Shown: positions 44,122-53,390, numbered from the stretch's first letter. The stretch is 64,000 nt of DNA from Promicromonospora soli (GCF_014653785.1 NZ_BNAS01000001.1:372001-436000), one strand, 5' to 3'. Made by a program: numbers and translations. Notes: generated by a model not told the origin, from the sequence alone.

Positions 44122-44182
44122 AGCGAAGCTCCTCTAAGTGAGGTCTGTCCGCCAAGACAAGCCGTCTCACAGGAGTTTCGCT
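44122..44182. repeat. IS-end-like hairpin
   Basis: AGCGAAGCTCCT (44122-44133) pairs with AGGAGTTTCGCT (44171-44182) with one mismatch, and the stem continues GTGAG (44138-44142)/CTCAC (44166-44170). This hairpin ends 8 bp before the first base of a truncated XRE-regulator copy, which suggests an insertion-sequence end. No transposase is left. Confidence 0.6.
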
Positions 44183-44189
44183 GTTGTCC

Positions 44190-44346
44190 GCTGGTCCTGC
44201 TGGAGGCCGAGCGGCTCTCCTCCGACGGGGTCCACAACTCGAGGGTCGCCCGTGAGCTGCTGCGCGAGCTGGTCGTTCGCGACCGCACCCGCGCCCGCTC
44301 GCACGTGCGCGGGCTCGCCCGCCGCGGCGGTCTGCTCGTGGCCTGA
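44190..44346 (+). pseudogene. 3' fragment of an XRE-type regulator paralogue
   Basis: The last 51 codons (LVLLEAERLSSDGVHNS ... VRGLARRGGLLVA) match the C-terminus of the regulator at 57993-59225 at about 40 of 51 residues. No start or upstream part of the gene remains. The break point coincides with the hairpin at 44122-44182. Confidence 0.85.
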
Positions 44347-44404
44347 TCTCGGCGTATGGACCAAGACGCCCAGTCCAGATCTGGCGCCTGCTCGGGCGGT
44401 AGGT

Positions 44405-44462
44405 ACCCGCAACGAGCTGTGCCCCGCGTTCCCGTGACCGCGGGGCACAGCTCGTTGCGGGT
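44405..44462. terminator. Perfect 24-bp hairpin downstream of the GH29 operon
   Basis: Perfect 24-bp arms (44405-44428, 44439-44462) with a 10-nt loop lie 22 bp after the GH29 stop. The stem starts ACCCGCAACGAGCTGTG. There is no T-run on either side. It should end minus-strand transcription of the GH141-GH43-GH29 operon or stabilise its 3' end, and it faces the pseudogene on the other side. Confidence 0.75.
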
Positions 44463-44484
44463 CAGTCCGCGCTCCAGCGTGCTC

Positions 44485-46416
44485 TTAAGGGATCAGCCGC
44501 CACTGCTGGTGCCCACCACCGTTGTGGTCCCACTGGTCGAGAACGGTGCCGTCCGCCGTGGACGCGCCCGGCACCTCCAGCACCCGTTGGCTCAGCCGGT
44601 TGGTGAGCAGAAAGTACCCGCCGCCAACCGGCGTGACAGCCCAGTGCTGCTGGTGGACGTTCGCGTCACCCCAGATGTTCATGGTTCCGCCGTTGGCCCG
44701 GGACCGGCCACCGACCTCCAGCAGCTTGCCGCTGTTCTGGTCACGGATCTTGAAGTACCCGTCCCCGGTGGAGATGAAGGTCCACTTCTGGTTCGCGCTG
44801 TTCAACCACGGCCACTGGTGCACCGGGGTGTTGTTGGCCGTCCCGGAAGACCGCACGTCGAGCACCTTGCCACTACTCCTCGACTCGATGCGGTAGACAG
44901 TGTTCGCCACAGGGAAACGCGAGACCAGCTGGGGCCGGACGCTGCGACCCCCGACATGCACGCCGTTGACGTTGACGTACCCACCGGACGCAGCCGTGAC
45001 GTGGATGCGCACGAAGCCGACGTCCCGGTTGGCCCACTCCGCGAGCTTGAACCGCCCGTCCGCCGCCCAGTTCACGGTGGCCACCGTGGTGAAAGTGACG
45101 CCGTCGGTGCTGGTGGCGATGGTGGCCGCGGTGATATCGCCGTCGGTGGAGTTGCTGCGGTTCCACTGCTTCGGCAGGTACTCCAGCGTGGAGACGTTGC
45201 TCCACACCCCGCCGAGGTCGATCGTGATCGTCTGCGGCAGCGTGCGGCCGCCGCCCCAGGTCGACCAGCAGGTCTCGAGCTTGTTGTCGCTGCGGTTGTC
45301 GATCGCGTTGTACGCGAACTCGCCGGAGTTGTACGACGACGCGTAGGCGGCCACCGCGTTCACCGGCCACTCGACCCGCAGCGGCTGGGCGGGCAGCGGC
45401 GGACGCGAGGTGTCCGGGCTCCAGGCCGCGCCGACCTCCGCCAGCCGGTCGACGATGTTGGTGTCCAGCCTGCCCTGGCGGTTGGGCGGGCAGTTCAACA
45501 GGTACGAGGTGTACTTGGGCTCCAGGTCCCTGAGGTCGGCCACGATGGCGTCCACGCTGCGCGGTGCCTCCGTCGGCGTGTGCGGGTGCCAGAACCAACC
45601 ACGGCTGATCGTCTCGCCCTGGATGCCCGCGAACGTGTTCCCCGCCGGCGCCCGGTAGCCCAGCGGGGCCTCGAAGTAGATCGCGTCGCCGAGCCAGGGC
45701 TGCGACAGGGCGCCGTGATCGACCATGACGCAGTTCGGCTGCAGCGACTTCACCAGGTTGCGGACCTCCTGGTAGGAGATCTGCTGCTGGCCCATCTGCC
45801 AGGCGTAGCCGTCGGTGACGAACACGTCGATCGTGCCGTAGTTGGTCAGCAGCTCGCGGATCTGGCCGAGCACCACGGTCATGTCGCCGGGCTCGATGGC
45901 CTGGAGCGGATCCTTGCCGTGATAGCCGCCGTACGCCTCGATGGTGTGCGTGCGGTCCCAGACCGAGTAGTACAGTCCGACCCGCAGTCCCCGGGCGCGG
46001 AACGCATCGACGTACTGGCGGACGACGTCTTGCCGGTAGCCGGAGTAGGCCACGTTCTGGGTGCCGAACGCCGTGGGCCACAAGGAGAAGCCGTCGTGGT
46101 GCTTGGTGGTGAGCACGCCGTAGCTCATCTTCGCGGCGGCAGCGGCCGCCGCCCACTGCGCGCAGTCAACGGACGGCGGCGCGAACTTCGACGGGCTCTG
46201 GCCGCCCGCCGCCCACTCCTCGTTGGTGAACGTGCCGAGGTTGAAGTGGTTGAACATGCCGAACCGCAGGTCGACCAGTCTCGACAGGTCGGTCTGAGGG
46301 TCCGCCGCCCAAGCCTGCGGCACGTGCCCCGTCAAACCCGGTACCGCGGCCGAGGCCGCTGCGATACCGGTGGCCGCCAGGAAACCCCGGCGCGACCATC
46401 CCGATGTGTGTGCCAT
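44485..46416 (-). CDS. GH29 alpha-L-fucosidase with F5/8-type and ricin-type binding modules
   Basis: This 643-residue secreted protein has a Tat-type signal (WSRRGFLAATGIAAA). The GH29 catalytic domain (about residues 45-370) has FGMFNHFNLGTFTNEEW, MSYGVLTTKHHDGFSLWPT, YYSVWDRTHTIE and the nucleophile region TIDVFVTDGYAWQ (Asp). It should hydrolyse terminal alpha-L-fucose. A discoidin/F5-8-type module follows (ETCWSTWGGGRTLPQTITIDLGG), then a C-terminal ricin-B beta-trefoil with QxW repeats (NQKWTF, QQHWAV, HQQWRLI). It is the last of three minus-strand polysaccharide genes and starts 13 bp after the GH43 stop. Confidence 0.93.
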   Translation of the reverse strand: MAHTSGWSRRGFLAATGIAAASAAVPGLTGHVPQAWAADPQTDLSRLVDLRFGMFNHFNLGTFTNEEWAAGGQSPSKFAPPSVDCAQWAAAAAAAKMSYGVLTTKHHDGFSLWPTAFGTQNVAYSGYRQDVVRQYVDAFRARGLRVGLYYSVWDRTHTIEAYGGYHGKDPLQAIEPGDMTVVLGQIRELLTNYGTIDVFVTDGYAWQMGQQQISYQEVRNLVKSLQPNCVMVDHGALSQPWLGDAIYFEAPLGYRAPAGNTFAGIQGETISRGWFWHPHTPTEAPRSVDAIVADLRDLEPKYTSYLLNCPPNRQGRLDTNIVDRLAEVGAAWSPDTSRPPLPAQPLRVEWPVNAVAAYASSYNSGEFAYNAIDNRSDNKLETCWSTWGGGRTLPQTITIDLGGVWSNVSTLEYLPKQWNRSNSTDGDITAATIATSTDGVTFTTVATVNWAADGRFKLAEWANRDVGFVRIHVTAASGGYVNVNGVHVGGRSVRPQLVSRFPVANTVYRIESRSSGKVLDVRSSGTANNTPVHQWPWLNSANQKWTFISTGDGYFKIRDQNSGKLLEVGGRSRANGGTMNIWGDANVHQQHWAVTPVGGGYFLLTNRLSQRVLEVPGASTADGTVLDQWDHNGGGHQQWRLIP

Positions 46417-46429
46417 TTTGCTACCGCCC

Positions 46430-48481
46430 CTATGAGGTAACGCGGTGGAAGGTCCACCGCTGGTTGGAACTGCCTGCGTCGCGGTACTGGATCAGCGCGG
46501 CGCCGTCGCCCGTACTGCCTCCCTTGACGTCGAGCACCTTGCCGCTGTTGCGGTTGACCAGGACGAACTCGCCACCGGCCTGCGGGCGCAGCTGCCACTG
46601 CTGGCTCGCCCGGCCGTCGGCGGTCATCTGCACAACCGCCGCGCCGTCCGCCGTCGAGGACCCCGCCACGTCGAGCACCTTGCCGCTGCTGACGCAGGTG
46701 ATGGTGTGATAGCCGTCCGCGGTGGACTGGAAGGCCCACTGCTGGTTCGGTGCGCCGGTGTCGCGCCACTGGATCACGGTGGCGCCGTCCGCCTTGGACC
46801 CACCGGAGACGTCGGCGACCTTGCCGCTGCGGACGCTGACGCACGTGTAGGCCCTGGTGGGCGCGATGGCGTACTGCACCGAGTCGACGTCGACGTAGCC
46901 GGTGCCGTTCGGGTTGTAGGTGTAGAGGCCGACGCGGTCGCCGCGGTAACCGCCCCAGGTGAGCTGGTAGGTGTTGCCGAACGAGGTGAACGTGTTCCCG
47001 TCGAGGCTGTAGGAGAACCGGCTGACCCCGTTGACGTCCCACGAGGTGCGCAGCCAGACGGCGTTCTGCGTGATCGCCGGACCGTTGGTCAGGGTGCCGC
47101 CGGCGTTGTGCTCGATCGTGGTGGTGGTCCCTGAGCGTCGGACACCCAGTCCGGCGTAGGTGGCGGCGTAGTGGCACAGCCCGGCGTGCTGGCCGTCCGC
47201 GAGGCCGGCCAGCTCGAGGCGGACGGTCACCGTGGCGCCGCCCGCGGTGCGCAGCACTCGTTGGGTGAGGGTGTTGCCCACCTTCATCAGGTTGTCCCCG
47301 GCCAGCGGTGCGAACGCCTTCAGCCTCAGATAGCCGGGGCGTTCGGTCAACGACCAGTAGCCCGCGCGGGGTTGGTAGTACCACTCCCACTGCGGCTTGA
47401 GGCGGGTGTCGGTGAACGAGTCGCTGGTCACGACGGCGGGCAGCGCGTCGACGGGGAGGCCGGGGGTGCCGGCGGCGGGCAACTGGCCCGTCCACGCCAT
47501 GTTGCCGATGCCGTCCGCGCCCACCTCACCCAGGATCGGCCAGCCGTCCACCCAGGTCACCGGCAGCAGGGACAGCACGCGCCCCTCCCAGCTGCCGTGG
47601 CCGTGGTGGGTCACGAAGTACCAGTCGCCGCCCGGGGTCTGCACCAGCCCGCCCTGGTTGGGCTCGCGGTCGACGGAGGTGTTGACGTGCAGCAGCTGCC
47701 GGGTCTCGAAGGGGCCGAAGATGCTGGAGCCGCGGTTCATCATGAGGACCCGGCCCTCGGGCTTCACCTCGCTGAACAGGTGGTAGTAGACACCGTCGAT
47801 CTTGTACAGCTTGCTGGCCTCGCTGCGGTTCGACTGGTGGATCACCGGGGCCGGGCCGACCAGCGACTTGCCGTCCTCGGACAGCTTGTACAGGTGGATC
47901 TTGTAGGCGTCCGAGTAGTGCGTGGTGACCAGGTAGCCCTGGCCGTCATCGTCCCAGAACGGGCACACGTCGTTCCAGCCGGAGGTCCGCCACATCGAGT
48001 GCAACGGCTCCCACGGCCCGGTCGGCGACGGGGCCGACGTCATGAAGAAGCCCTCGTCGGGCGTGTTGAAGTACACCCAGTACCGCCCCGCGTGGAAGCG
48101 GATGGCACCGGCCCACACGCCGCGGCCGTAGCGGTTCATCCGGTCCCAGTTCAGCTCCGGCCCGATGCGGGTGACGTCGTCGACCGAGCCGCCGATCGGG
48201 CGCCAGTTGACCAGGTCATTCGAGTGCAGGACGGCCATGCCGGGCGAGTACCCGAACGTGCTGGTGATGCCGTAGTAGTCGGAGCCGACCCGGATGCAGT
48301 CCCAGTCGCTGAGGTCGGCGGGGATGATCGGGTTGGCGTACGTGCCGTCGCCCTGGTCACCCCACGTGCCGGCGGGAGGTACGGCTGCCGCCGCCCTGGT
48401 TGGTGGCAGCAGGCTCGGCAGGAGGAGCGCCCCGGTGCCGACCGCGGCGAGCTGGCCGAGCTGTCGTCTGGTTATGTCCAC
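46430..48481 (-). CDS. GH43 glycosidase with ricin-type lectin module
   Basis: This is a 683-residue secreted GH43 enzyme. Tat-type signal VDITRRQLGQLAAVGTGALLLPSLLPP. The five-blade propeller is indicated by YANPIIPADLSDWDCIRVGSDYYG (general base Asp), SGWNDVCPFWDDDGQGYL and NRSEASKLYKIDGVYYHLFSE (acid Glu). A C-terminal GH43-type beta-sandwich module follows (VVTSDSFTDTRLKPQWEWYYQPRAGYWSL) and then three QxW ricin-B repeats (NQQWAF, SQQWQL, NQRWTF). It should remove xylose, arabinose or galactose side groups. GTG start with GGGACGGGA upstream. It lies between GH141-like and GH29 genes in one operon. Confidence 0.92.
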   Translation of the reverse strand: MDITRRQLGQLAAVGTGALLLPSLLPPTRAAAAVPPAGTWGDQGDGTYANPIIPADLSDWDCIRVGSDYYGITSTFGYSPGMAVLHSNDLVNWRPIGGSVDDVTRIGPELNWDRMNRYGRGVWAGAIRFHAGRYWVYFNTPDEGFFMTSAPSPTGPWEPLHSMWRTSGWNDVCPFWDDDGQGYLVTTHYSDAYKIHLYKLSEDGKSLVGPAPVIHQSNRSEASKLYKIDGVYYHLFSEVKPEGRVLMMNRGSSIFGPFETRQLLHVNTSVDREPNQGGLVQTPGGDWYFVTHHGHGSWEGRVLSLLPVTWVDGWPILGEVGADGIGNMAWTGQLPAAGTPGLPVDALPAVVTSDSFTDTRLKPQWEWYYQPRAGYWSLTERPGYLRLKAFAPLAGDNLMKVGNTLTQRVLRTAGGATVTVRLELAGLADGQHAGLCHYAATYAGLGVRRSGTTTTIEHNAGGTLTNGPAITQNAVWLRTSWDVNGVSRFSYSLDGNTFTSFGNTYQLTWGGYRGDRVGLYTYNPNGTGYVDVDSVQYAIAPTRAYTCVSVRSGKVADVSGGSKADGATVIQWRDTGAPNQQWAFQSTADGYHTITCVSSGKVLDVAGSSTADGAAVVQMTADGRASQQWQLRPQAGGEFVLVNRNSGKVLDVKGGSTGDGAALIQYRDAGSSNQRWTFHRVTS

Positions 48482-48618
48482 AAGTCCCGTCCCTTGGTAG
48501 GGGTCATCAGATGTGAGGTGGTACTGCTCGATTCGAATGCACGGTGATGGAGGTACGCGGGGACGGCGCCGGTCCGGGTTTGGCCGGCACCGTCCCTCGC
48601 ACCCCTTTGTCTCGCGGA

Positions 48619-51600
48619 TCAGTCGATGTTGACGACCTTCCACAGCTGGCTGTCGGCGTTCGTGTCCGTCGTCTGGACGAGTTGAGTGCCGCCCGAGGAC
48701 ACGTCGAGCACCTTGTCGCTGTTCACGTTCTTGATCTTGTAGTAGCCGTTTCCGGTGGCGACCAAGGTCCAGTGCTGGTTCGCGGCGTTGGTGTCGGACG
48801 ACTGGATGACGGACGCGCCGTCCGCGGTGGAAGCACCACTGACGTCCATGAGCAGGGCACTGTTCCGGCTGACGATCTCGTAGCTGCCGTCACCCACCGG
48901 GACGAAGCGCCAGTTCTGGTTCCCGGCTCCGGAGTCGGTCCACTGGATGATGTTGGCTCCGGCGGTCAGCGATCCGCCTGACACATCGATGGCCTTGTTG
49001 CTGCTCTTGTTGACCACCTTGTAGTTGGCGTTCTTCGCGGGGAACTGGATGGAGGCGAACGCGTCCAGTGCGCAGACGGTGCTGGAGGCGGCGGTGTTCT
49101 TCGTCCCCGTGCACACCACCTTGATCGTGTGCGGGCCCGCGGCCAGGTTCGTCTTCTCGAACAGCGGCACCTGCTTCGTCACCGTCGGGGCGTAGGCGTC
49201 GATGCCCGCCTGGGCCAGGGTGCCGTCGATGTAGACGTCCACCTTGCCCATGTTCGGCTGCGTCATGCTCAGGTACCGCACGCCCGTGCCGGTGAACGAG
49301 AACTCGGCGTAGTTGCCCGCGGTGCTCGTGACCTTCTCGGACCCGTTCATGTCCTTCGTGTCGTTCCAGTTCGACCAGGTCCCGGAGTAGGTCACGCCCG
49401 CGGCCTTGTCGTCGACGTGGTTCCAGCGCTGCCGCACGAGGGCCTTCGACCCGGGGGACGCGTTGCCCTGGGCGTCCACGACGTAGAGCCGGTAGTCACC
49501 CGCCGTCTGCGGGACGCGGATGCTCGTCGAGGTGCCGCTCGCGCTGGTCATGGTGGGACCGGCGGCGAACGTCGTGGTACCGGCGGGAGCCAGCCACAGC
49601 GTCTTGGTCGCGTCCTTGGGGCTGCGCACCGGAATGGTCATCACGCCCGTGCCGGCGAACGTGCTCGCGGGCAGGGTGTAGTCCTGGAGAGCCACTCTGC
49701 TCTGGGGGACGAGGTTCTTGTAGGCGTCCTCCAGACCCGCGTTCAGGGCGATGCCGTACGCCTGCGACGGCCACACATTGTCCCCGTACCCCCGCACGTC
49801 CGTGATCGTGCTGTTCGGGACGTTCCTGCCGGCGATCTTGTTGACGGTGCCGTAGTTGTTGGTGATGCTCAGGTCGTGCTGCCGGCCCCAGGTGCCGGAG
49901 TTGACGGTGTACGCCAGGCCCGGGTCGACGTCGAACACGTTGTCGTGGTAGTTGATGAAGGCGGAGCCTTCATCGGGGTGCAGGCCGTACTTGTGGCCGG
50001 CCGGAACGCCCTGGATGTAGTTGCTGCTGATATCGGTTCCCGGCTGCTCTCCCAGGGTGTAGATGGGGGCGGAGTCGCCGAGCGTCTGCATCGTGTCGAC
50101 GATCTGGTTGTAGCGGACGGTGTTGTTCTTTGCCGTGCTGGTCGGGTTCCCGGGATTGATGGAGTTCGTCGAACCGTCGAAGTTCCACCAGCCCCAGCCG
50201 AGGGTGACACCCGCCCACGGGGACTTCTCGATCCGGTTGTGCTCCACGGACAGGGAGTCCACGAAGTACGCCGACACCGGGCCGGAGGCCTCGAACAACG
50301 CCCCGCTGTCGTAGAGGTAGTTGTTCGTGATCGAGATGTTCTTGCAGATCCCTTCGACGTTCACCAGGTACTTCTCGTTGTTGGTCGAGGTGTAGTCCCC
50401 GATGTACACGTGCTGGGGGTGCCCCACGGTGATCGCGGAGCCGGCTATGTCATTCGTGACGTTGCCGGTCAGCTGCGAGTCCGTCACGTCGTTGATCATG
50501 TTGATTCCGTCGGCGCCCGTGTGCTGCACCGTGTTGCCCCGCAGGGTGATGCCGTCGGCGTTCTCGATCTGGATGATGCCCGGCGGCAGGTCGACGTTGC
50601 GGTAGGTGTAGGCGTGGAAGTTCTTCTTCGCGTACACGGTCGAGATGGTGTTGCCCTGCGTTGACTGCCGGAAGACGGAGCCCGCGACGTTGACCAGGTT
50701 CCAGTCGGAGTGCTCGACCGTGAGCCCAGAGAACGTGATGTTCCGCGCGTGGTCGGTCCTCGACGTGCCGGCGATCTTGAGGAGGGTGGAAACGTTGTTC
50801 GGCGCGAAGACCTCCGCCGTGGTCATGTCCTCGGAGCCGGACTTGTAGTAGTACACCGTGTGGGTGGTCTTGTTGAAGTAGAACTCGCCCGGCTCGTCCA
50901 GGAACTCGTACGCGTTCATGAACGTATGACTGCCGCCGGCTTTGAACGGGCCGTACGGCGGTGCCTGGGCGATGGCCGCACCCGGCTGCTGGAACAGGGC
51001 CACACGGTTGGCGCCGTCCGAGCTCGTGGTGATCTGACGGACGCCCACGATGGCCGTGGTCCAGGTCGTGGCCGACTTGATCTCGACGTCGTCCTGGTTG
51101 GCGGCGACGGCGGGCAGGTCGGAGAGGCTGTACTTGGCCCCGTCGCAATGTGAACCCGACTCCCAGGCCCAGGGGGCCTGGCCGGCCATGACCGAGTAGG
51201 TCCCGTAGCAGCCGGCCGAGGTGATCGTCTCGGACGCCATGGACGCGCGCTTGTCGTTGACATAGAGCGCACGGAGCTTGTTGGCGCGGTTGAGCGGGGC
51301 CTTCCAGATGTTCCCGCTGTGCTGCGTCCACCCGCTCACCTGGACGCCACCGTTGAGAACCGGTGTCTCACCGGCGTAGGCGGAGTAGAGCACCCGGTGG
51401 CCGTTCGTGCCCGAATCGCGCGACCCGAACTCGATCGTGCTCGTCACCGGGTAGTTCCCGCCACGCAGGTACACCTGGATGTCGCCGGTCATGTTCGAGC
51501 TGACCGTGCGAACCACGTCCCGCGCACGTTGCACCGTCCGGAACGGCGCCGTGATGGTGCCGGCGTTGGTGTCGTTGCCGGACGGCGAGACGTAGTACGT

Positions 51601-51711
51601 CGCCTGGGGGGCGGCTGCCGCCGACTGCGCGGAACCCGCGAGGAAGAGCGCGAACAACGTCAACGCCAGCAACGACGACAGTGTCCGCCTGGCACGAGAA
51701 AGTGAAGCCAT
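48619..51711 (-). CDS. Secreted beta-helix glycosidase-like protein (GH141-like) with ricin-type module
   Basis: This is a 1030-residue secreted protein. Signal LSSLLALTLFALFLAGSAQSAAAA; then YYVSPSGNDTNAGTITAPFRTVQRARDVV and VYLRGGNYPVTSTIEF, the start of a GH141-like right-handed beta-helix. The helix region includes RNITFSGLTVEHSDWN and DGITLRGNTVQHTGADGINM. An Ig-like and a carbohydrate-binding-like domain follow (about residues 720-880) and a C-terminal ricin-B trefoil (NQNWRF, NQHWTL, SQLWKV). It is the first gene of the GH141-GH43-GH29 operon. It is a distant homologue, not a copy, of the beta-helix gene at 41314-44022. Confidence 0.85.
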   Translation of the reverse strand: MASLSRARRTLSSLLALTLFALFLAGSAQSAAAAPQATYYVSPSGNDTNAGTITAPFRTVQRARDVVRTVSSNMTGDIQVYLRGGNYPVTSTIEFGSRDSGTNGHRVLYSAYAGETPVLNGGVQVSGWTQHSGNIWKAPLNRANKLRALYVNDKRASMASETITSAGCYGTYSVMAGQAPWAWESGSHCDGAKYSLSDLPAVAANQDDVEIKSATTWTTAIVGVRQITTSSDGANRVALFQQPGAAIAQAPPYGPFKAGGSHTFMNAYEFLDEPGEFYFNKTTHTVYYYKSGSEDMTTAEVFAPNNVSTLLKIAGTSRTDHARNITFSGLTVEHSDWNLVNVAGSVFRQSTQGNTISTVYAKKNFHAYTYRNVDLPPGIIQIENADGITLRGNTVQHTGADGINMINDVTDSQLTGNVTNDIAGSAITVGHPQHVYIGDYTSTNNEKYLVNVEGICKNISITNNYLYDSGALFEASGPVSAYFVDSLSVEHNRIEKSPWAGVTLGWGWWNFDGSTNSINPGNPTSTAKNNTVRYNQIVDTMQTLGDSAPIYTLGEQPGTDISSNYIQGVPAGHKYGLHPDEGSAFINYHDNVFDVDPGLAYTVNSGTWGRQHDLSITNNYGTVNKIAGRNVPNSTITDVRGYGDNVWPSQAYGIALNAGLEDAYKNLVPQSRVALQDYTLPASTFAGTGVMTIPVRSPKDATKTLWLAPAGTTTFAAGPTMTSASGTSTSIRVPQTAGDYRLYVVDAQGNASPGSKALVRQRWNHVDDKAAGVTYSGTWSNWNDTKDMNGSEKVTSTAGNYAEFSFTGTGVRYLSMTQPNMGKVDVYIDGTLAQAGIDAYAPTVTKQVPLFEKTNLAAGPHTIKVVCTGTKNTAASSTVCALDAFASIQFPAKNANYKVVNKSSNKAIDVSGGSLTAGANIIQWTDSGAGNQNWRFVPVGDGSYEIVSRNSALLMDVSGASTADGASVIQSSDTNAANQHWTLVATGNGYYKIKNVNSDKVLDVSSGGTQLVQTTDTNADSQLWKVVNID

Positions 51712-51862
51712 ATCGGTTCCTCTCGAGAATCTCCATTGATTCGGGCAGCCGCGGTCGCACGTGTCATCCCCGGCCTTGACGTCCGGGAGAGCACAGTGGG
51801 TCGGCTACGGCGCGTCAAAGGTATGACATGTGACGAGTGTCGTCAATGTCTTGAGCTGCACC
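51712..51862. promoter_or_regulatory. Promoter region of the secreted-enzyme operon
   Basis: The gap before the beta-helix/GH43/GH29 operon holds the word GTATGACATGTGAC (about 51823-51836), similar to AT-rich words near the GntR gene, within otherwise GC-rich DNA. A precise promoter cannot be drawn. Confidence 0.35.
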
Positions 51863-52231
51863 TCAGCCCCGCAGCCGCACCAAGCCCACTGGCCCGAACG
51901 CACCCAGGTCCACGCAGACCGACCCCTGCCGCACCGCGCGCACCGCGAGCGCCACGGCGAGCCGCACGGTCTCGTCGTCCTCGCCGACGACGTCGGCCGT
52001 GCGCGGCGCGCGACGTGCACGTCGGTTGCGGTGAGTACGCCGGCGTCGTTGAAGGTGCGCAACAGCCCCGTCGCGCCCAGGGCCCGGCGGGCGTCGTGGG
52101 GGTCGTCGCTGGTCCAGCAGGTGGGTGTCGGGGTCGTAGCCGGGCAGCCGCCTGCGCAGGTAGCGGTGCAGCACCACGCCGTACAGCAGGGCCTGCAGCG
52201 GGAAGTGCGAGTGCAGCATGGCCTCGGCCAT
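51863..52231 (-). pseudogene. RecB-RecD fragment
   Basis: The 5' part (52112-52231) encodes MLHSHFPLQALLYGVVLHRY and YLRRRLPGYDPDTHLL, matching the C-terminal nuclease domain of RecB. In another frame (about 52000-52110) the sequence reads DDPHDARRALGATGLLRTFN and LTATDVHVARR, the N-terminal part of RecD, and then returns to frame as GEDDETVRLAVALAVRAVRQ. The recB and recD pieces are joined with frame changes and most of both genes is missing. This is a non-functional remnant. Confidence 0.7.
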
Positions 52232-52289
52232 GCGGGGCCGCGAGCAAGTGGCAGGCCCTGGGCCGCCACGTCATCCAGGACCAGGCCGG

Positions 52290-52598
52290 CTACCAGATCT
52301 TCGCCCCCGTCACCGCCCGCATGGCTGGCCACGACGAAGACCCTGCTTCCTGGCGGCGTCTGGACCACGGGCGAAAGCCCGAACCGGACCATGCCTCCGC
52401 GGGCTCAGCAGCCAGAACATCGTCGGTGACCGCGAAGTCGTCGGGGACCTGGTCGGCGAACCGGAAGGTGACCAGCTTGCCTGAAGGTCCGGGCAGCTCG
52501 ATCGACGGCGGGTCATACAGATCGTTGCCCTGCATAGGTACGAAGCCGCCGGGCACGTCGACGGGCCCTCCTCGCCGCGCCAGGCATGCTGTACCCAT
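52290..52598 (-). CDS. Hypothetical protein or gene fragment
   Basis: A 102-residue reading frame starts at an ATG that overlaps the start of the divergent small gene by two bases. The N-terminal half (GNDLYDPPSIELPGPSGKLV, FRFADQVPDDFAVTDD) looks like a real protein, while the C-terminal half is low complexity and runs into the recB/recD fragment. I do not recognise it and its boundary is uncertain. It may be a broken gene. Confidence 0.35.
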   Translation of the reverse strand: MGTACLARRGGPVDVPGGFVPMQGNDLYDPPSIELPGPSGKLVTFRFADQVPDDFAVTDDVLAAEPAEAWSGSGFRPWSRRRQEAGSSSWPAMRAVTGAKIW

Positions 52599-52842
52599 GC
52601 CGAAGACCTTGCCCTCGGGCCCCACCGTGATCAACGACGACAGCGAGGTGCGCTTCGTCGCCGGGGACGACCAGTTCGCGATCCGCCTCAAGGACGGGCA
52701 CCTGCACGTGCGCGCTATCGACAACAGCGGCAACGAAGCCCAGCTCGCCGTGATCCCGACGTCGCGCAGCACCCTCAACCTGCAGATCGAGCATCCCATC
52801 GCACCAGGGCCGGTGGTGGTGGAAGGGCCGACGTTGCGCTGA
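52597..52842 (+). CDS. Small hypothetical protein
   Basis: An 81-residue protein without recognised domain. The sequence DSEVRFVAGDDQFAIRLKDGHLHVRAIDNS suggests a small beta-sheet protein. It has an ATG start within a GC-rich region full of pseudogenes. Its codon pattern looks coding. No partner is apparent. Confidence 0.45.
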   Translation: MPKTLPSGPTVINDDSEVRFVAGDDQFAIRLKDGHLHVRAIDNSGNEAQLAVIPTSRSTLNLQIEHPIAPGPVVVEGPTLR

Positions 52843-52875
52843 GCCTTCGGGCAGGAGCCCTGTCAACTCGCCGGC

Positions 52876-53390
52876 TCAGCCGCGCTCCAGGACGGGGATG
52901 ACCGCGCCCCCGACGAGCCACTGGCGCGTACCCGCGTTCTCGAGCCAAGCGGTGCGGTCGCCGGCCAGGCTCGCCGTCACCGACCCGCCCGGGAAGCCGG
53001 CCAGGTCAGGGCCGTCGTATCCGGAGGCCGACGCCGTCGCGCGATACAGGTAGGACACGTCCGCCAGGTTCTCGGCCGCGGTGTCGGTACTGGTCCACGA
53101 GACCAGGCCGCCCGACGCGCGGAGGTCGTCGACGACGCCGTCGGGGAGCTGCACGACGCTGTCGCCGTCACCGACACGGTCGAAGACGTAGAGGGCACCG
53201 GATCCGGCGCCGACAGGCATGACCGTCCACGCGATGACGTCGTCCGAGACGGCGACCTCGGACGACGAGTCGTGCTCGATCTCGAGAAGCACGGTACCGG
53301 TGACCTCCCCGCCGGCCAGGTCGTCGAACAGCCGGATCGACGTCGTGCTGGTTACGCCGGCGCCAGGGGTCAGGCCCCACAGCCGCGCGG
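52876..53390 (-). pseudogene. C-terminal remnant of a propeller-like protein
   Basis: The frame reads RLWGLTPGAGVTSTTSIRLF, then a beta-rich part with DDVIAWTVMPVGAGSGALYVFD, ASGGLVSWTSTDTAAENL and DRTAWLENAGTRQWL, a repeated bladelike pattern of a TolB/WD-like propeller. The N-terminal half is missing; the frame is joined to a sigma-factor piece upstream. A GTG at 53292 allows a shorter 138-residue protein, but this is probably a fragment. Confidence 0.5.
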
